Assembly (NCBI GenBank): GCA_913009655.1
Contig: CAJVWI010000009.1
Span: 20,841-84,840 of the forward strand
Direction: 5' to 3'
DNA: 64,000 nt
Origin: an uncultured Cryomorphaceae bacterium
GTDB lineage: Bacteria; Bacteroidota; Bacteroidia; Flavobacteriales; Schleiferiaceae
Positions 28,499-37,442 of the stretch are shown piece after piece; positions within the stretch are counted from its first letter, which is position 1, and each line of letters begins with the position of its first letter. The translations under genes were made by a program, and so were the position numbers. The notes below the pieces were generated by a model. It saw nothing but the letters and a program-made list of their open reading frames with translations. It was not told where the DNA came from and searched no databases.

Positions 28499-28869
28499 TA
28501 ATCCGCTTATTAGATTTGGGACTGGCTAAAGGCTCTTATGTTATGTATTACGCGGAAGACAAGGATAATTATATCGACATTATTTGGTAGGAGATGAATT
28601 AGCTGCCAGAAATATTACCTTTATTTAAATTCCGAGTTTAGCAGGAGTATATAGTGTCTTTTATAATCCTTGGGGACCAGGAACAATCCCTACTTCAGGA
28701 ACAGCATACTCTTCTACTGGCTCAACTGATCTGAAACCTGTAATCATAGCATGATCCAATGAGAGTTAGTTATGATGCATATCGCTACAGGTAGTTTTTG
28801 AAACGGTATACTAACAAAAATGCATCAAAGAATAGACTAAGACAAGCTGAGGTATTATGCTCTACATAC
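28499..28869 (+). pseudogene. Decayed coding remnants in a 450-base gap
   Basis: Between the DUF3817 gene and the Omp28-like gene there is no intact gene. Short open stretches look like former coding sequence: one in the plus strand reads LDLGLAKGSYVMYYAEDKDN before a stop at about 28590, and another at about 28636-28755 reads AGVYSVFYNPWGPGTIPTSG and ends at a TGA. They are in different frames and lack proper starts. I cannot name the parent gene. It could also be non-coding sequence that happens to read well, so confidence is low. Confidence 0.3.
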
Positions 28870-28912
28870 ATATTCAGGATAGATGGTTGGAGACCATCTA
28901 TCCTGAATATGA
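28870..28912. terminator. Long perfect inverted repeat between convergent genes
   Basis: A 19-base perfect stem (28870-28888 with 28894-28912, arm CATATTCAGGATAGATGGT) around a 5-base loop. It lies 28 bases beyond the stop of the minus-strand Omp28-like gene. There is no strong T run on either side, so it may be a bidirectional terminator or an RNA-stability hairpin. Confidence 0.55.
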
Positions 28913-28939
28913 ACGCCTATTTATTTCAATATAATTTTT

Positions 28940-29878
28940 TTATCCCTGGAAGCCATTCACGAATAAGACTCCTGGAGTGCCATCAAATCTTTCTGACCAT
29001 ACAATAGTTACAACTTCATACTTCACTCCTGGAGGGATAGGAACACCCTGAACCTCATGAGGAATTACAAGTTGAATAGGAGTGTATTTTGATCCAAAAA
29101 TGTCACCTTCAAAGTATGATTGACCCAGAGGGTTAATTGTATCAAGTTTAACTCCCCACTCAAAAGAGGTGATGCCAGAAGCAATTGGAATATGGTCATG
29201 AGTATATATATCACCAGCTTTTTTCCCCCAAGTGTCAATAGCCCATTTAGTTGGAGTGTTTCCAGAACCTGTGGTTACTATTGCCACGCTAGATATTTGG
29301 TTCAAGTCTACTGGTAACCCCCCAAAATCATATGTTTTGGCTTCAATTCCAGTAGCCAGTAAATAGCTTTGAACATAGTATGCTATATTCTTTTTATCCT
29401 CAAAAAATTGGACCTTAATATCCACTTTTGTGCTATCTCCAGTTTCATTTAAGCTTGATACATGTGAGACTCCAACTGATGCACTTCCTGCTAGTGCGGC
29501 CCCCGTAGGTCCAGAAATACTTTGGCCCACATCTTCATTATTGACATAAAAATTAGGGACCCCTGTTGTAGTGAAAGTATTATTTAACAGTGTTTGAACA
29601 GGAGTTACTAGAGGATCTCCTGTATGAGAAGCGAATCCAATAACTCGGATGTTACTATCTCCATTTGCATTGTATGTGCTTTGCATTTCAAGCATAGAAG
29701 CAGCGCCGTTCGGGCAATATTGACACCAAGTCCCAGTGGTTTCCAAAAGAAAAGCTTTTTGGTCCTCTAAGACGGTTAAGTTGTCTGTTACATAATTGGC
29801 TGGAGTAACTTCGGTAGGGTCTGTATCACAGGCTATAAATGCCACAGAGACTAGCATTAAATTAAATAATTTTTTCAT
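28940..29878 (-). CDS. Omp28-related lipoprotein with thioredoxin-like motif
   Basis: A 312-residue lipoprotein. The signal peptide MKKLFNLMLVSVAFIAC ends in a lipobox cysteine (C17). A thioredoxin-like start follows, with TGTWCQYCPNGAA and the redox-type pair C52-C55, then VIGFASHTGDPL and a cis-proline-type turn TGVPNFYVNN. This fits the Omp28-related outer-membrane proteins of Bacteroidota, first described in Porphyromonas. The second half (from about residue 155) is a beta-rich domain of unknown role. Redox activity is possible but not shown. The gene stands alone, downstream of queA on the same strand, with 173 bases between them. Confidence 0.82.
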   Translation of the reverse strand: MKKLFNLMLVSVAFIACDTDPTEVTPANYVTDNLTVLEDQKAFLLETTGTWCQYCPNGAASMLEMQSTYNANGDSNIRVIGFASHTGDPLVTPVQTLLNNTFTTTGVPNFYVNNEDVGQSISGPTGAALAGSASVGVSHVSSLNETGDSTKVDIKVQFFEDKKNIAYYVQSYLLATGIEAKTYDFGGLPVDLNQISSVAIVTTGSGNTPTKWAIDTWGKKAGDIYTHDHIPIASGITSFEWGVKLDTINPLGQSYFEGDIFGSKYTPIQLVIPHEVQGVPIPPGVKYEVVTIVWSERFDGTPGVLFVNGFQG

Positions 29879-30051
29879 CTGTTTTTGAATATTGAAATTG
29901 AATAATTGTAAATATAGGGATTCAAAATGTCTAAACTCTTTTTTTTAGATTCTAAAATAAATTTGAATGTGTTATCGGTGAATTCAGATGTTTTAACGAA
30001 TAAGTAGTAAGTGACATCGATCATTTTATTTTTAAAAAGTAAAATTCCTAA

Positions 30052-31242
30052 TTATTTTACTTTTAATAAGCAGGCATCTCCATAACTTAAGAACCTAAAA
30101 TTCATTTGAAGTGCATAATCGTATATGGCTTTCCATTTATCCCCAACTGCGGCAGCAATGAGAAGTAAAAGTGTGCTTTTAGGTTGATGGAAATTTGTTA
30201 ATAGTAAGTCGACAAAGCGAAATTCATAACCTGGAACTATTAACAAGGATGTACTGAATTGAATTGATTTTTTTTGTTTCGAGATAAGATAATTATGAAT
30301 GTATTCTAGTGAATCCATTCTATTCAAATAATTTTTATGTTTTTTGTACGGTAACCATTGATCTACGTGATTTAATTCAATATCATTATTGAATAATTCT
30401 AATGTTATCCAGTATAGGCTTTCTAATGCCCTCGTCGCTGTAGTACCAATAGCGATTGTATCAAATTTGTTCATCAAGCTTTTAATTGTTTCAATAGAGA
30501 TAGAAACTTCTTCGGAGTGCATTTTATGATTACCTAAAAGGTTATCTGAAACGGGTTGAAATGTACCTGCACCAATGTGCAATTGTAAAAAACTAATTAT
30601 TCCTCCTTCTCCAGAAATTTTAGACAAAATTTCTGGAGTAAAATGTAATCCTGCAGTTGGAGCTGCTACAGACCCTTCTTTTTTTGAAAATACCGTTTGA
30701 TACCTTTCGGAATCAACTTCATTAACCTCTCTCTTCATATAAGGTGGTAATGGTGTCTTTCCGTACTCTTCTAAAATTTCTGACCATGTAACATTTTTAC
30801 TCCAAAAAAATTGAATTTTGAATTTATCGTCAATTTGTTCTATTTTTTTTGCTGATAAATAATTATTCTTTAAAGTCGTATGATTTTTCCATTTTTTTGA
30901 GTGTCGAACCTTGCACCATGCTACAATAGAATATTTAGATGACATAGTTTCTTCGATAGAACCATTAACAGGATCTAAGTAAAAGATCTCAAATGGTTGA
31001 AGTCCATCACCACGCGAAAAAAATAATCTAGCACGAACAACTCTTGTATCATTTAAAATAACATTGGGTTTTTTTAACTTTGATATCCAATCAGGAAAGT
31101 CTTTAATTGTTCCCTCTTCTATTTCATTTTCCCATGATATCAGCATCTTTGATTTATCTCTTGATTTCAAAGGGAATTGGGCAATTTTTTCTTCTGCTAG
31201 AGTATAATTGAAGTCTTCGATATTTATGTCATGTGGATTCAT
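30052..31242 (-). CDS. queA: S-adenosylmethionine:tRNA ribosyltransferase-isomerase
   Basis: QueA adds the epoxycyclopentane ring to 7-aminomethyl-deazaguanine in tRNA during queuosine synthesis, using the ribosyl part of S-adenosylmethionine. The 396-residue protein has EDFNYTLAEEKIAQFPLKSRD at the start, then LFFSRGDG, the EGSVAAPTAGLHFTPEI block, LHIGAGTFQPV, and near the end LLTNFHQPKSTLLLLIAA. The length is somewhat above the 340-360 usual in E. coli, because of an insertion after residue 100, as in other Bacteroidota. A TATATTTG element ends four bases before the ATG. Confidence 0.96.
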   Translation of the reverse strand: MNPHDINIEDFNYTLAEEKIAQFPLKSRDKSKMLISWENEIEEGTIKDFPDWISKLKKPNVILNDTRVVRARLFFSRGDGLQPFEIFYLDPVNGSIEETMSSKYSIVAWCKVRHSKKWKNHTTLKNNYLSAKKIEQIDDKFKIQFFWSKNVTWSEILEEYGKTPLPPYMKREVNEVDSERYQTVFSKKEGSVAAPTAGLHFTPEILSKISGEGGIISFLQLHIGAGTFQPVSDNLLGNHKMHSEEVSISIETIKSLMNKFDTIAIGTTATRALESLYWITLELFNNDIELNHVDQWLPYKKHKNYLNRMDSLEYIHNYLISKQKKSIQFSTSLLIVPGYEFRFVDLLLTNFHQPKSTLLLLIAAAVGDKWKAIYDYALQMNFRFLSYGDACLLKVK

Positions 31243-31246
31243 AGTT

Positions 31247-31254
31247 CAAATATA
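31247..31254 (-). promoter_or_regulatory. Bacteroidota -7 element for queA
   Basis: TATATTTG on the minus strand, ending four bases before the ATG at 31242. No -33 TTG is seen. A leaderless or nearly leaderless mRNA is implied. Confidence 0.45.
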
Positions 31255-31282
31255 GCCAGAGCTTGTCCCTACCTTCGTAAAT

Positions 31283-33520
31283 ATGCCGTCTTCAATTGCG
31301 ATTTCAGTGATTAATGATCTTCATTCGGACCAAAGGGTACATAGAACTTGTACGGTATGGGAGGAGCGCGGGTATGAGGTGATTTTGATTGGACGAAATT
31401 ACCCCAACTCGAAAGAATTAAATCGAAACTATAAAATTCACAGATTTAATTGTTTTTGGAATAAGGGTCCACTTTTTTATCTTGAATATCAGATTAGACT
31501 TTGGGCTTTTTTAAAAAACTTAAAAGTGGATGTCTATTTCTCTAATGATTTGGATACATTATTACCAAATGTATTTTGGTCATTAAGAAATAAGCTTCCT
31601 CTCGTATATGACTCTCACGAATATTTTCTTGGTTCTCCGGAAATTGAGTCTCGACCTGTTATTAAATTTATTTGGTCTATCGCTGAAAAATATGCAGTTC
31701 CAAAAGTTGACTTCCCTGTTACTGTTAACAGCTCAATATCAATGCAATATCATCGGGAATACGGTAAAAGTTTTGATGTGGTACGAAATATTCCGCTGTC
31801 ACCATCATCTGGATTTTTATTTAGAAATGACTCTGAGCAAGAGAAAGAGCGTATACGTGTAAAATTATCATTGCCTTTGCAAAAAACTATTTGGATAATC
31901 CAAGGTGCCGGGATTAATATTAACCGGGGAGCCGAAGAATTGTTAGGTGCTGCGATTGCTTTAAAGGGAAAAGTTTTTCTTCTAATTGTTGGAAATGGAG
32001 ATGTGATTCCAAAACTTAAGGTCACGGCTATATCAAATAGCATGAATAATGAGATAGTTAGATTTGTACCAAGACAGAGTTTAGAAAGTCTTCGCGAGTA
32101 TACTTTTGCAGCTGATATTGGATTTTCTTTAGATAAACCAAAAAGTCAGAATTATAGATGGAGTTTGCCAAACAAACTTTTTGATTATTGGCAGGCAGGA
32201 ATTCCAGTTGTCTCAACTGATCTTGTAGAAGTTTCAAAACTTATAAAATCAACCCGGGCAGGGATAATAATTGAGAATAACTCAATAAAAAGTATTATCG
32301 AGGCCGCAAATAATATATCAAAACCTAAGAATTATCAAAAAGCAAAATTAGCAGCTCAAGAAGCTGCTAAAATATATAATTGGGAAAACGAAAAAAAAGT
32401 TTGGAATAACCTAATTTCGAGATTAGAAGGGATAAAAACTATTCATATTTGGTCTATGGACCGCCTAGAGACTACCTCATATGGAGGTATTTTGGAAGTT
32501 CGGGGACAAATCGAAAATGCTCTAAAACATAATTTGCAGATTATCTTGTATGCTTGGTCAAAAAAAGAAATTTGGAATGATAATCCAATGCAAATAAAAG
32601 GTGTTCAATTTCACACTCTGCCGAGGAAAATTTTTAAAATAAATTTAACGAAACGAATTCCATACATTGTCTCTAGTCGAGCATCTAAAGCTGCAAGTCA
32701 CAAGTCAATAATTCAACGAGGTATGGTTTTGATCAATGGGCCTCATTGCTCAGGTGTTTTCCAACCAATTAATGCTATACTTCGATTGCATAATCCGGAA
32801 GCATCATACTACAAAAGTCTTGCGATTCAATCAAAGGGTTTCAGATCACTTTATTTTATGTGGGAATCTTTTAGGCTAAGAAAATGGGAAAAGAAATTAG
32901 CCAAAGAATGGAAAGGGGAAGTCTGGGCTTTGACTAATAGTGATTCGGATTACTGGAATCGAATGGCACCAATGTCTAAGTCAAAGGTTGTTGGGCCCAT
33001 GAAGACCTTTGAGTTTAATATTTCGGAATTTGAAGCTGATAAAAAAACCCTTCTTGTTCCTGGTAAGTTTTCAGTGATTGAAAATGAGAATGCTGCTCGC
33101 ATTAGTTTAAAGTCTCAAGGTTGGGAATTAATATGGGCGGGACACGGCGCTTCATCTAGCCTAAAGACAGAAGGGGAGTCAAGGGTTACTTATATAGATA
33201 ACCCAAATGATAAATATATTTCAAGATTATTTAGTAATGCGCATGCTGTCCTTGTCCATGCTGATCATAAACTGGGTATTAAATTAAAATTAATTCAAGC
33301 CCTTTACCAGGCTCGGTTTATTATTGCTCATGAAAATTCATTGAGTGAAATACCATTTTGTTCGAGCGATGGAATATTTTCTTACCAAGATGTTGATACA
33401 TTTATCGATGCATTAAACCTTGCAGGAAAAGCAAAATGGAATTCTTTGAAGGCATTAGAAATTTTAGAATCTAGAAAAAAATTATTGTCGAAAATTCAGG
33501 GGTCAATACAATTTATTTGA
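31283..33520 (+). CDS. Double glycosyltransferase (two fused GT-B domains)
   Basis: A 745-residue protein made of two parts. Residues 1 to about 380 form a GT4-like glycosyltransferase: ISVINDLHSDQRVHRTC, VYDSHEY, GAGININRGAEELLGA and a donor region LPNKLFDYWQAGIPVVSTD. From about residue 383 (IKTIHIWSMDRLETTSYGGI) a second unit begins that again looks like a GT-B protein, with AWSKKEIW, GPHCSG, VWALTNSDSDYW and LFSNAHAVLVHADHKLGIKLKLIQAL, but its N-terminal acceptor domain is divergent. Such fusions let two sugars be added by one polypeptide. The gene stands alone, head-to-head with queA. A near-match promoter element TACCTTCG lies at 31270. Substrates are unknown. Confidence 0.75.
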   Translation: MPSSIAISVINDLHSDQRVHRTCTVWEERGYEVILIGRNYPNSKELNRNYKIHRFNCFWNKGPLFYLEYQIRLWAFLKNLKVDVYFSNDLDTLLPNVFWSLRNKLPLVYDSHEYFLGSPEIESRPVIKFIWSIAEKYAVPKVDFPVTVNSSISMQYHREYGKSFDVVRNIPLSPSSGFLFRNDSEQEKERIRVKLSLPLQKTIWIIQGAGININRGAEELLGAAIALKGKVFLLIVGNGDVIPKLKVTAISNSMNNEIVRFVPRQSLESLREYTFAADIGFSLDKPKSQNYRWSLPNKLFDYWQAGIPVVSTDLVEVSKLIKSTRAGIIIENNSIKSIIEAANNISKPKNYQKAKLAAQEAAKIYNWENEKKVWNNLISRLEGIKTIHIWSMDRLETTSYGGILEVRGQIENALKHNLQIILYAWSKKEIWNDNPMQIKGVQFHTLPRKIFKINLTKRIPYIVSSRASKAASHKSIIQRGMVLINGPHCSGVFQPINAILRLHNPEASYYKSLAIQSKGFRSLYFMWESFRLRKWEKKLAKEWKGEVWALTNSDSDYWNRMAPMSKSKVVGPMKTFEFNISEFEADKKTLLVPGKFSVIENENAARISLKSQGWELIWAGHGASSSLKTEGESRVTYIDNPNDKYISRLFSNAHAVLVHADHKLGIKLKLIQALYQARFIIAHENSLSEIPFCSSDGIFSYQDVDTFIDALNLAGKAKWNSLKALEILESRKKLLSKIQGSIQFI

Positions 33521-33538
33521 GTTTAGTCGGAAATCAGT

Positions 33539-34222
33539 TCACAAGGTTTTTTGAACTGTTGTTGAGATACTTCCATTTGAACATTTCCATGTCGCATGTG
33601 GAAATTTCAATAAAAGCGCATAGTCATGGGTAGCCATAAGAATAGTTTGTCCAGTAGTTGAAATTTCCTCCAAAAGATGCATGATTTCTTCCGACGTATG
33701 AGGGTCTAGATTCCCCGTTGGTTCATCTGCTAAAATTAATGGTGGATCATTTAAAAGTGACCTCGCAATTGCTATTCTTTGCTGCTCTCCCCCAGAGAGC
33801 TGAAATGGCATTTTATGCTCTTTGGTAGCCATGCCAACACGAGTTAAAACATGCTGAATTCGTTCTTTATTTTCATTAGACTTTAATTGACCAGTGGCCT
33901 CTAAAACGAAATTCAAATTATCATAGACACTTCGGTCCATCAATAACTGAAAATCCTGAAAAACAACTCCTAGCTTTCGTCTTAGAAATGGAATTTCATT
34001 ATCACGCAATTTGCGCAAATTAAAGTCGACAATTTGTCCATCACCATTATTTAAGGGTATGTCTGCATATAAAGTTTTTAGCAAACTAGATTTCCCAGAA
34101 CCCGTGGATCCAATTAAATAGACAAAATCTCCACGATCTAATTGAATGCTTATGTCTTTTAATATCAAATGATTACCTTGATATATATCAGCGTTTTTTA
34201 GACTTAAAATTGTTTGTTTCAT
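33539..34222 (-). CDS. ftsE: Cell division ATP-binding protein FtsE
   Basis: A 227-residue ABC ATPase with Walker A GSTGSGKS at residues 38-45, Q-loop VVFQDFQLL, signature LSGGEQQRIAIARS, Walker B LILADEPTGNLD and the switch histidine in MATHDY. Order and spacing fit FtsE, which with the membrane protein FtsX controls peptidoglycan hydrolases at the division site. FtsX is not adjacent here, as is common in Bacteroidota. LolD-type exporters are close relatives, but the residue pattern and the context next to the TPR/outer-membrane pair favour FtsE. It ends 18 bases from the convergent fused glycosyltransferase. Confidence 0.88.
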   Translation of the reverse strand: MKQTILSLKNADIYQGNHLILKDISIQLDRGDFVYLIGSTGSGKSSLLKTLYADIPLNNGDGQIVDFNLRKLRDNEIPFLRRKLGVVFQDFQLLMDRSVYDNLNFVLEATGQLKSNENKERIQHVLTRVGMATKEHKMPFQLSGGEQQRIAIARSLLNDPPLILADEPTGNLDPHTSEEIMHLLEEISTTGQTILMATHDYALLLKFPHATWKCSNGSISTTVQKTL

Positions 34223-34292
34223 CGATGAGGGTATGATTTCTGATACAAATTAAGTGGATTTTGTTGGTACGGACTACCTTTATGCTCTAATA

Positions 34293-37200
34293 ATGATGCG
34301 TAGATTTCTCATTCTAAACTTCTTTTTGCTCGCTTTCACCGCGAGCGGACAGGCTCCATTCTCTCATCATACTCCTCAATATACCTATTCTGAAAGTCGT
34401 GCTTTATTTGATATATCCCTCTATTCTTCAGCTGCAGAGGGGTTTAGGAAAGTAATCAGTTTGGTCGATTCAGAAACGGATTTATCTGAACAGAGTAATT
34501 TCTTCAAGGTTTTGTGTTCGATTAAATTAATGAACCGAGATGCTGGAGATCAAGTATTAAAATTTCTTGAAGAATATCCAACCTCTGCACGACGGAAGGA
34601 GTTGATTTTAGAAATGGCAGATTATTCGTTTAATCGTCGCAGATATCGTGAAGCTAAAAACTGGTTGTTGCGACTGAATGGTATGTATTTGCCAAAGAGA
34701 GAAAGAGCAGAATTGGAATTTAAGCTTGGATATTCTCTTTTCATGCTGAAAGATTATGAAATGTCCAGAGCTCAATTTTCGGCTGCAAAATCATCGAAAT
34801 TTAAAATAGCATCATCTGCACAATATTATTATGGTCATATTGCCTACCTAGATACTAATGACATAACAGCCTTGGAAAATTTGGAACCTCTTAAAGATCA
34901 TCCAGACTTTGGTTTTGTGGTTCCTTACTATCTGGCTCAGATTTATGCCAGAAGGCAAATGGATGACGAGTTATTAAGTCTTGGTGAGTCTCTATTAAAA
35001 GAGGCTACGGTTAAACGTTCTCCGGAAATTGCAAAGCTCATAGGTCAGAGCCTTTTGCGTAAAAAGAGATTTGATGAGGCGCTTCCATACTTAGTAATGC
35101 ATCGAGATCGAGGGGGTAATATGACTCCAGCTGATTATTATGAGTTAGGAGTTCTTCTTGAAAAATCAAATCGGTTTAAAGAGGCAATTCAGAGTCTGAA
35201 TAAAATCACGACAACTAGAAGCGATGTTTCTGAGTTTGCATTATATCTCCTCGCGGATTGTTACGTTAAAGAGGGTCAAAGTGAAAATGCTCTATCTGCT
35301 TTTCACGCGGTAAGCGAAATTGCCACCGATGAAGTAATCAGAGAAGAGTCAGCATTTCAGACAGCTAAATTAACATACCAGGGTTCTAGCCCTTTTGGAG
35401 ATGCTATTACTGCTTTTAAATCTTTTTTATTGAATTTTCCTGAGACTGAATATAGAAAAGAAGTAAATGAGTATTTGGCCAATCTATACATTACTTCAAA
35501 AGATTATTCGAGAGCTATGGATGCTATTCTTCAGACAGGTATGTCTTCAATGGCTATGCGAGAGGCTTATCAAAGAGTAGCTTATTACCGCGCTGTGGAA
35601 TTGTATCATTCTAGCAATTGGCTCAAGGCAAAGGAGTTTTTTAATAAGTCACTTACGTATCAGCAAAATTTGACATTTGTCGCATTAGCCCACTTTTGGA
35701 TGGGAGAGCTTGCATATAAAAAAGGGGACTCGCAAGAGGCTCTTGCTCAATTCGAATTCTTTTTGAATACACCGGGCTCTTATGCGCTGACGGAACGCCC
35801 TATTAGTCTATATAACAAAGCATACTGTCTTTACAAACTAGATAAGTTAGATGATGCTGCCGCAGCATTCAGAGTTTATCTTCAAGATTCTAAAGGCGAT
35901 GATAAAAAAAATGCTGATGCGACTTTGCGGTTGGCTGACTTGTATTTTTTATCAGGTAAACATTCCCTTGCGCAAGATTATTATAAGAAATTTATAAATA
36001 ACCTACATTCTTTCAGTAATTCATATTCAGCATATGCTCAATTTCAGCAAGCTCTTTGCCTAGGTCTTTTGGGAAGAGATAATGAGAAAATAAGTTTATT
36101 GAAATCTCTTTCAGTAAAGGAAACTCGCAATGATGCCTTTGGAGGAAAGTACTCAATCGAGGCATTGTATGAAATGGGTAAGACACATTTACAGAATGGC
36201 GATAACGAAAATGCAGAAGCTTCATTCGTTGAATATGTAAGAAAAAATCCAAATTTAGAGAAAGCGCGCCGCGCATTATTGAATCAAGCCATAGCTCAAA
36301 GAAATGATGGTCGGCTTGATGCATCAATGGCAACCTTTAAAAGTGTTGTTCAATTCTATCCTGGAACTCTTGAGTCAAGAGAAGCAATTGGGACTTCAAG
36401 ATCTGTTTTTGATGATGCGAACCAACTTGAAGATTATTTGGAATGGGTTAATGGAATAGATTTTGCCACAATCAGGGCTTCGGAATTGGACTCTATAGCC
36501 TATATGTCCGCAGTTGATAAATATGCTCAAAGTAATTATTTAGATGCAAATGTTTCATTTAAAAATTATCTGAAACGCTTCCCGGATGGGTTTTTTGCAT
36601 TGAATGCAGTTCATTTTGCCGCAGAATCTTCTCGTCTTGAGAATGATATTGTAAATGCTCTTATGTACTACAAAAAAATTACCCAGTATCCTGTAAATGA
36701 GTACAGTGCTAATGCATGGGCATGGGTGTTAAGAATAACATCTCAAAACAAATACTTTGATTTAGATCTTATGCAGGTTTCAGCTGAGAATTTATTGAAC
36801 TTGTCAAGTGACGCTCAACTATTGAGAGAAGCCAATGTTGCTTTAATGAGGGCCCGTCAGTCTAAAGGTGATTTAGACGTTGCGCAAGCATATTCAAAAG
36901 TTGTAGCATCTGATGAGAGAAACACTCCTGAAATTAGGGTTGAAGCCCGCTTAAATATAGCTCGAAATTCATTTAGCTTTTGGAGCATTGAGATTTCTAA
37001 AATAGAAGATCCTCAAGTTGAAAATACTTCTGAAGCATTGAAGAAGATAAAAAAAATGCAAGAAAAAGCCATTAAAGCGTATCAAGTTCTTAAAAATAGC
37101 GGACCTAGTTCTGTCCAAGCAGAAGCCTCTTACTATTTAGCCTATTTTCTGAATTATGATCAATCATTTTTGGCTTCTAATGAAGAAATATTTTGGTTGA

Positions 37201-37442
37201 TTGATAATTTGCCGTCTCAATTAGATTGGCGTTATAAGGCGCTTATTACGCTCGCAAAAAATTATGCTGGTCTTGAAGATAATTTTCAAGCCATTTATAC
37301 TTTAGATTTTGTCATTTCCGAGAATTACAATGTCGAACTTATAAAGGAAGCAAAAAAAATAAAAGAGAAACTAGAAGCGGCTAATAAAAATCAGTCCTCT
37401 GAAATAGATTCTACTGTGACTAAAATAGGGATAATGCCATGA
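34293..37442 (+). CDS. Large exported tetratricopeptide-repeat protein
   Basis: A secreted or periplasmic protein of about 1049 residues from the ATG at 34293 (MMRRFLILNFFLLAFTASGQ is the signal peptide). Nearly all the rest consists of TPR helix pairs: repeats such as AEFEYKLGYSLFMLKDYEMS-like blocks, NKAYCLYKLDKLDDAAAAFR and YEMGKTHLQNGDNENAEASF recur through the length. TPR arrays are protein-docking scaffolds. An upstream in-frame ATG at 34254 would add 13 residues without signal-peptide character. The stop overlaps the start of the outer-membrane barrel gene by four bases (ATGA), so the two are made together and probably form one envelope complex. The complex has no known function to me. 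Confidence 0.85.
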   Translation: MMRRFLILNFFLLAFTASGQAPFSHHTPQYTYSESRALFDISLYSSAAEGFRKVISLVDSETDLSEQSNFFKVLCSIKLMNRDAGDQVLKFLEEYPTSARRKELILEMADYSFNRRRYREAKNWLLRLNGMYLPKRERAELEFKLGYSLFMLKDYEMSRAQFSAAKSSKFKIASSAQYYYGHIAYLDTNDITALENLEPLKDHPDFGFVVPYYLAQIYARRQMDDELLSLGESLLKEATVKRSPEIAKLIGQSLLRKKRFDEALPYLVMHRDRGGNMTPADYYELGVLLEKSNRFKEAIQSLNKITTTRSDVSEFALYLLADCYVKEGQSENALSAFHAVSEIATDEVIREESAFQTAKLTYQGSSPFGDAITAFKSFLLNFPETEYRKEVNEYLANLYITSKDYSRAMDAILQTGMSSMAMREAYQRVAYYRAVELYHSSNWLKAKEFFNKSLTYQQNLTFVALAHFWMGELAYKKGDSQEALAQFEFFLNTPGSYALTERPISLYNKAYCLYKLDKLDDAAAAFRVYLQDSKGDDKKNADATLRLADLYFLSGKHSLAQDYYKKFINNLHSFSNSYSAYAQFQQALCLGLLGRDNEKISLLKSLSVKETRNDAFGGKYSIEALYEMGKTHLQNGDNENAEASFVEYVRKNPNLEKARRALLNQAIAQRNDGRLDASMATFKSVVQFYPGTLESREAIGTSRSVFDDANQLEDYLEWVNGIDFATIRASELDSIAYMSAVDKYAQSNYLDANVSFKNYLKRFPDGFFALNAVHFAAESSRLENDIVNALMYYKKITQYPVNEYSANAWAWVLRITSQNKYFDLDLMQVSAENLLNLSSDAQLLREANVALMRARQSKGDLDVAQAYSKVVASDERNTPEIRVEARLNIARNSFSFWSIEISKIEDPQVENTSEALKKIKKMQEKAIKAYQVLKNSGPSSVQAEASYYLAYFLNYDQSFLASNEEIFWLIDNLPSQLDWRYKALITLAKNYAGLEDNFQAIYTLDFVISENYNVELIKEAKKIKEKLEAANKNQSSEIDSTVTKIGIMP

